NCBI GenBank assembly: GCA_023434095.1
Contig: JAEYTJ010000135.1
Coordinates: 1-6,266 of the forward strand
Direction: 5' to 3'
Source: Pseudomonadota bacterium
GTDB lineage: Bacteria; Pseudomonadota; Alphaproteobacteria; Rhizobiales; Xanthobacteraceae
Length of the DNA stretch: 6,266 nt
Each line of letters begins with the position of its first letter. Within the stretch, counting starts at the first letter, position 1. Both the position numbers and the translations under genes were made by a program. Under the pieces are notes generated by a model. The model did not search any database. It was given only the letters and a program-made list of their open reading frames with translations, and had not been told where the DNA came from. Positions 5,108-6,266 of the stretch are shown piece by piece.

Positions 5108-6266
5108 GCGAACCGACCGAATTCCACTACCGCCTGCACGCCACCGACGGCGCCGCCCGCCTCGGCGCGGTCGTCACCCCGCGCGGCACCGTGCGCACGC
5201 CGGCTTTCATGCCGGTCGGCACCGCCGGCACGGTGAAGGGCATGTATCCCCAGCAGGTGCGGGACCTCGGCGCCGACATCCTGCTCGGCAATACCTATCA
5301 TCTGATGCTGCGCCCCGGTGCCGAGCGTGTCGCCCGGCTCGGCGGCCTGCACGAGATGATGCGCTGGCAGCACCCGATCCTCACCGATTCCGGCGGCTTC
5401 CAGGTCATGTCGCTGGCAGGCCTGCGCAAGATGAGCGAGAAGGGCGTCACCTTCCGCTCGCATATCGACGGCGCCTATCACGAGCTGACGCCCGAACGCT
5501 CCATCGAGATCCAGGGCCTGCTGGGCGCCGACATCCAGATGCAGCTGGACGAGTGCGTGCGGCTGCCCGCCTCTAAGGACGAGATCTCCCGCGCCCTGCG
5601 CCTGTCGCTGCGCTGGGCGGAGCGTTCGAGAAAGGCGTTCGAGGCGCAGCCGAAGGGCCGCGCCCTGTTCGGCATCGTGCAGGGTGGCGACGATGCGGAA
5701 CTGCGCGTCGAATCGGCGCGGGGCCTGATCGACATCGACTTCCCCGGCTACTCCATCGGCGGCCTCGCGGTCGGCGAGCCGCAGGACGTCATGCTGGCGA
5801 TGCTGGAGGTGGTGACGCCGATCCTCCCTGCGGACAAGCCCCGCTATCTCATGGGCGTCGGCACGCCGGACGACCTCATCGAAAGCGTGGCGCGCGGCGT
5901 CGACATGTTCGACTGCGTGATGCCGACCCGTGCCGGCCGGCACGCTCAGGCCTTCACGCGCTTCGGCCGGATAAACCTCAAGAACGCCCGCCATGCCGAA
6001 GACCCGCGCCCGCTCGACGAGGAGAGCGACTGCCCGGCCGCGCGGGACTATTCCCGCGCCTATCTCCACCATCTCGTGCGCTGCGACGAGATGCTGGGCT
6101 CCATGCTGCTCACCTGGGTGAACCTCGCCTATTACCAGACCCTGATGGCCGGCATCCGCGCCGCCATCGCCGAAGGCCGCTTCGAGGCGTTCAAGGCCGA
6201 CGTCAAGGAAGGCTGGGCGCGCGGGGGTATACCCCCCCCGGAGGTGGGGGGGGGGGCGCCCGGGGG
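5104..6266 (+). CDS. tgt: tRNA-guanine transglycosylase, 3' end open at the window edge; zinc site degenerate
   Basis: Tgt exchanges guanine-34 of GUN-anticodon tRNAs (Asp, Asn, His, Tyr) for preQ1, committing them to queuosine synthesis. By alignment to the Zymomonas enzyme, the catalytic machinery is complete: general acid/base Asp95 (D102) in TDSGGFQVMSL, Asp149 (D156) in LDECV, Gln193 (Q203) in FGIVQGG, GGLAVGE (219-225) with the bacterial-type Val223 (V233), and nucleophile Asp270 (D280) in MFDCVMPTRAGR. The structural zinc site is not: C318, C320, C323 and H349 become Ser308, Cys310, Ala313 and Val339. ATG 5104 overlaps the queA stop, with AGAGG at 5092-5096 inside queA. The frame is open to the last base with no stop. 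Comparison with the ending I recall for relatives (GWARGDIP plus one or two residues) puts the true stop near 6240, where the sequence turns into C and G runs. Reliable coding extends to about 6222, so the gene is essentially full length. Confidence 0.96.
   Translation, partial: MSEPTEFHYRLHATDGAARLGAVVTPRGTVRTPAFMPVGTAGTVKGMYPQQVRDLGADILLGNTYHLMLRPGAERVARLGGLHEMMRWQHPILTDSGGFQVMSLAGLRKMSEKGVTFRSHIDGAYHELTPERSIEIQGLLGADIQMQLDECVRLPASKDEISRALRLSLRWAERSRKAFEAQPKGRALFGIVQGGDDAELRVESARGLIDIDFPGYSIGGLAVGEPQDVMLAMLEVVTPILPADKPRYLMGVGTPDDLIESVARGVDMFDCVMPTRAGRHAQAFTRFGRINLKNARHAEDPRPLDEESDCPAARDYSRAYLHHLVRCDEMLGSMLLTWVNLAYYQTLMAGIRAAIAEGRFEAFKADVKEGWARGGIPPPEVGGGAPG
6223..6266. other. Low-complexity C/G tail, probable contig-end artefact
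   Basis: The last 44 bases contain G5, C8, G11 and a final G5 run, a 14-base palindrome (6223-6236) and a C8/G8 fold-back around 'ggaggt' (6240-6245). Nothing like this occurs elsewhere in the window, and it replaces the expected tgt 3' end. It most likely reflects low-quality sequence at an assembly end and should not be read as biology. Confidence 0.7.

Noticed and set aside
5098..6072. Minus-strand open frame of 324 codons opposite tgt
   Set aside because: It lies fully antisense to the conserved tgt gene, with composition typical of a reverse shadow and no domain signature.
1..6266. CRISPR array, tRNA gene, insertion sequence or defence cassette
   Set aside because: No regularly spaced repeats, no cloverleaf-like sequence, no transposase or defence-protein motifs and no terminal inverted repeats were seen on either strand.

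Overview
The window is 6.3 kb of GC-rich DNA (roughly two thirds G+C by eye) with tightly packed genes, all on the + strand. Protein content and gene order point to an alphaproteobacterium of the Hyphomicrobiales (Rhizobiales). The Xanthobacteraceae side (Ancylobacter/Starkeya/Xanthobacter-like) is my best guess, but I could not test it. The clues are the GyrA C-terminal style, the CoaD 'ITATLVRQIA' and 'DGTDLDYEMQMAGMN' signatures, two tandem cyclophilins, and queA followed directly by tgt.

Layout: (1) 1-474, the 3' end of gyrA (last two to three blades of the DNA-wrapping beta-propeller), closed by a strong hairpin at 497-521. (2) 553-1134, a LOG-family nucleotide phosphoribohydrolase. (3) 1173-2225, an exported alpha/beta hydrolase of the predicted dienelactone hydrolase type. 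(4) 2330-2839, coaD, phosphopantetheine adenylyltransferase. (5) 2881-3447, a periplasmic cyclophilin. (6) 3480-3938, a cytosolic cyclophilin, followed by a large hairpin at 3965-3994. (7) 4022-5107, queA. (8) 5104 to the window end, tgt, whose start codon overlaps the queA stop (ATGA).

Functionally the genes are housekeeping: DNA topology, coenzyme A synthesis, protein folding on both sides of the inner membrane, and two queuosine steps. Tgt inserts preQ1 at the tRNA wobble position, and QueA converts it to epoxyqueuosine. The LOG and hydrolase genes look like lineage-specific passengers between gyrA and coaD. No gene-free stretch exceeds about 105 bases.

I see no undescribed system. The points worth a second look are: Tgt has lost three of the four canonical zinc ligands while keeping its catalytic residues; the two cyclophilin genes share a 61-bp identical block; the palindrome before queA may belong to a dispersed repeat family; and the last ~45 bases look like a corrupted contig end that has erased the tgt stop codon.
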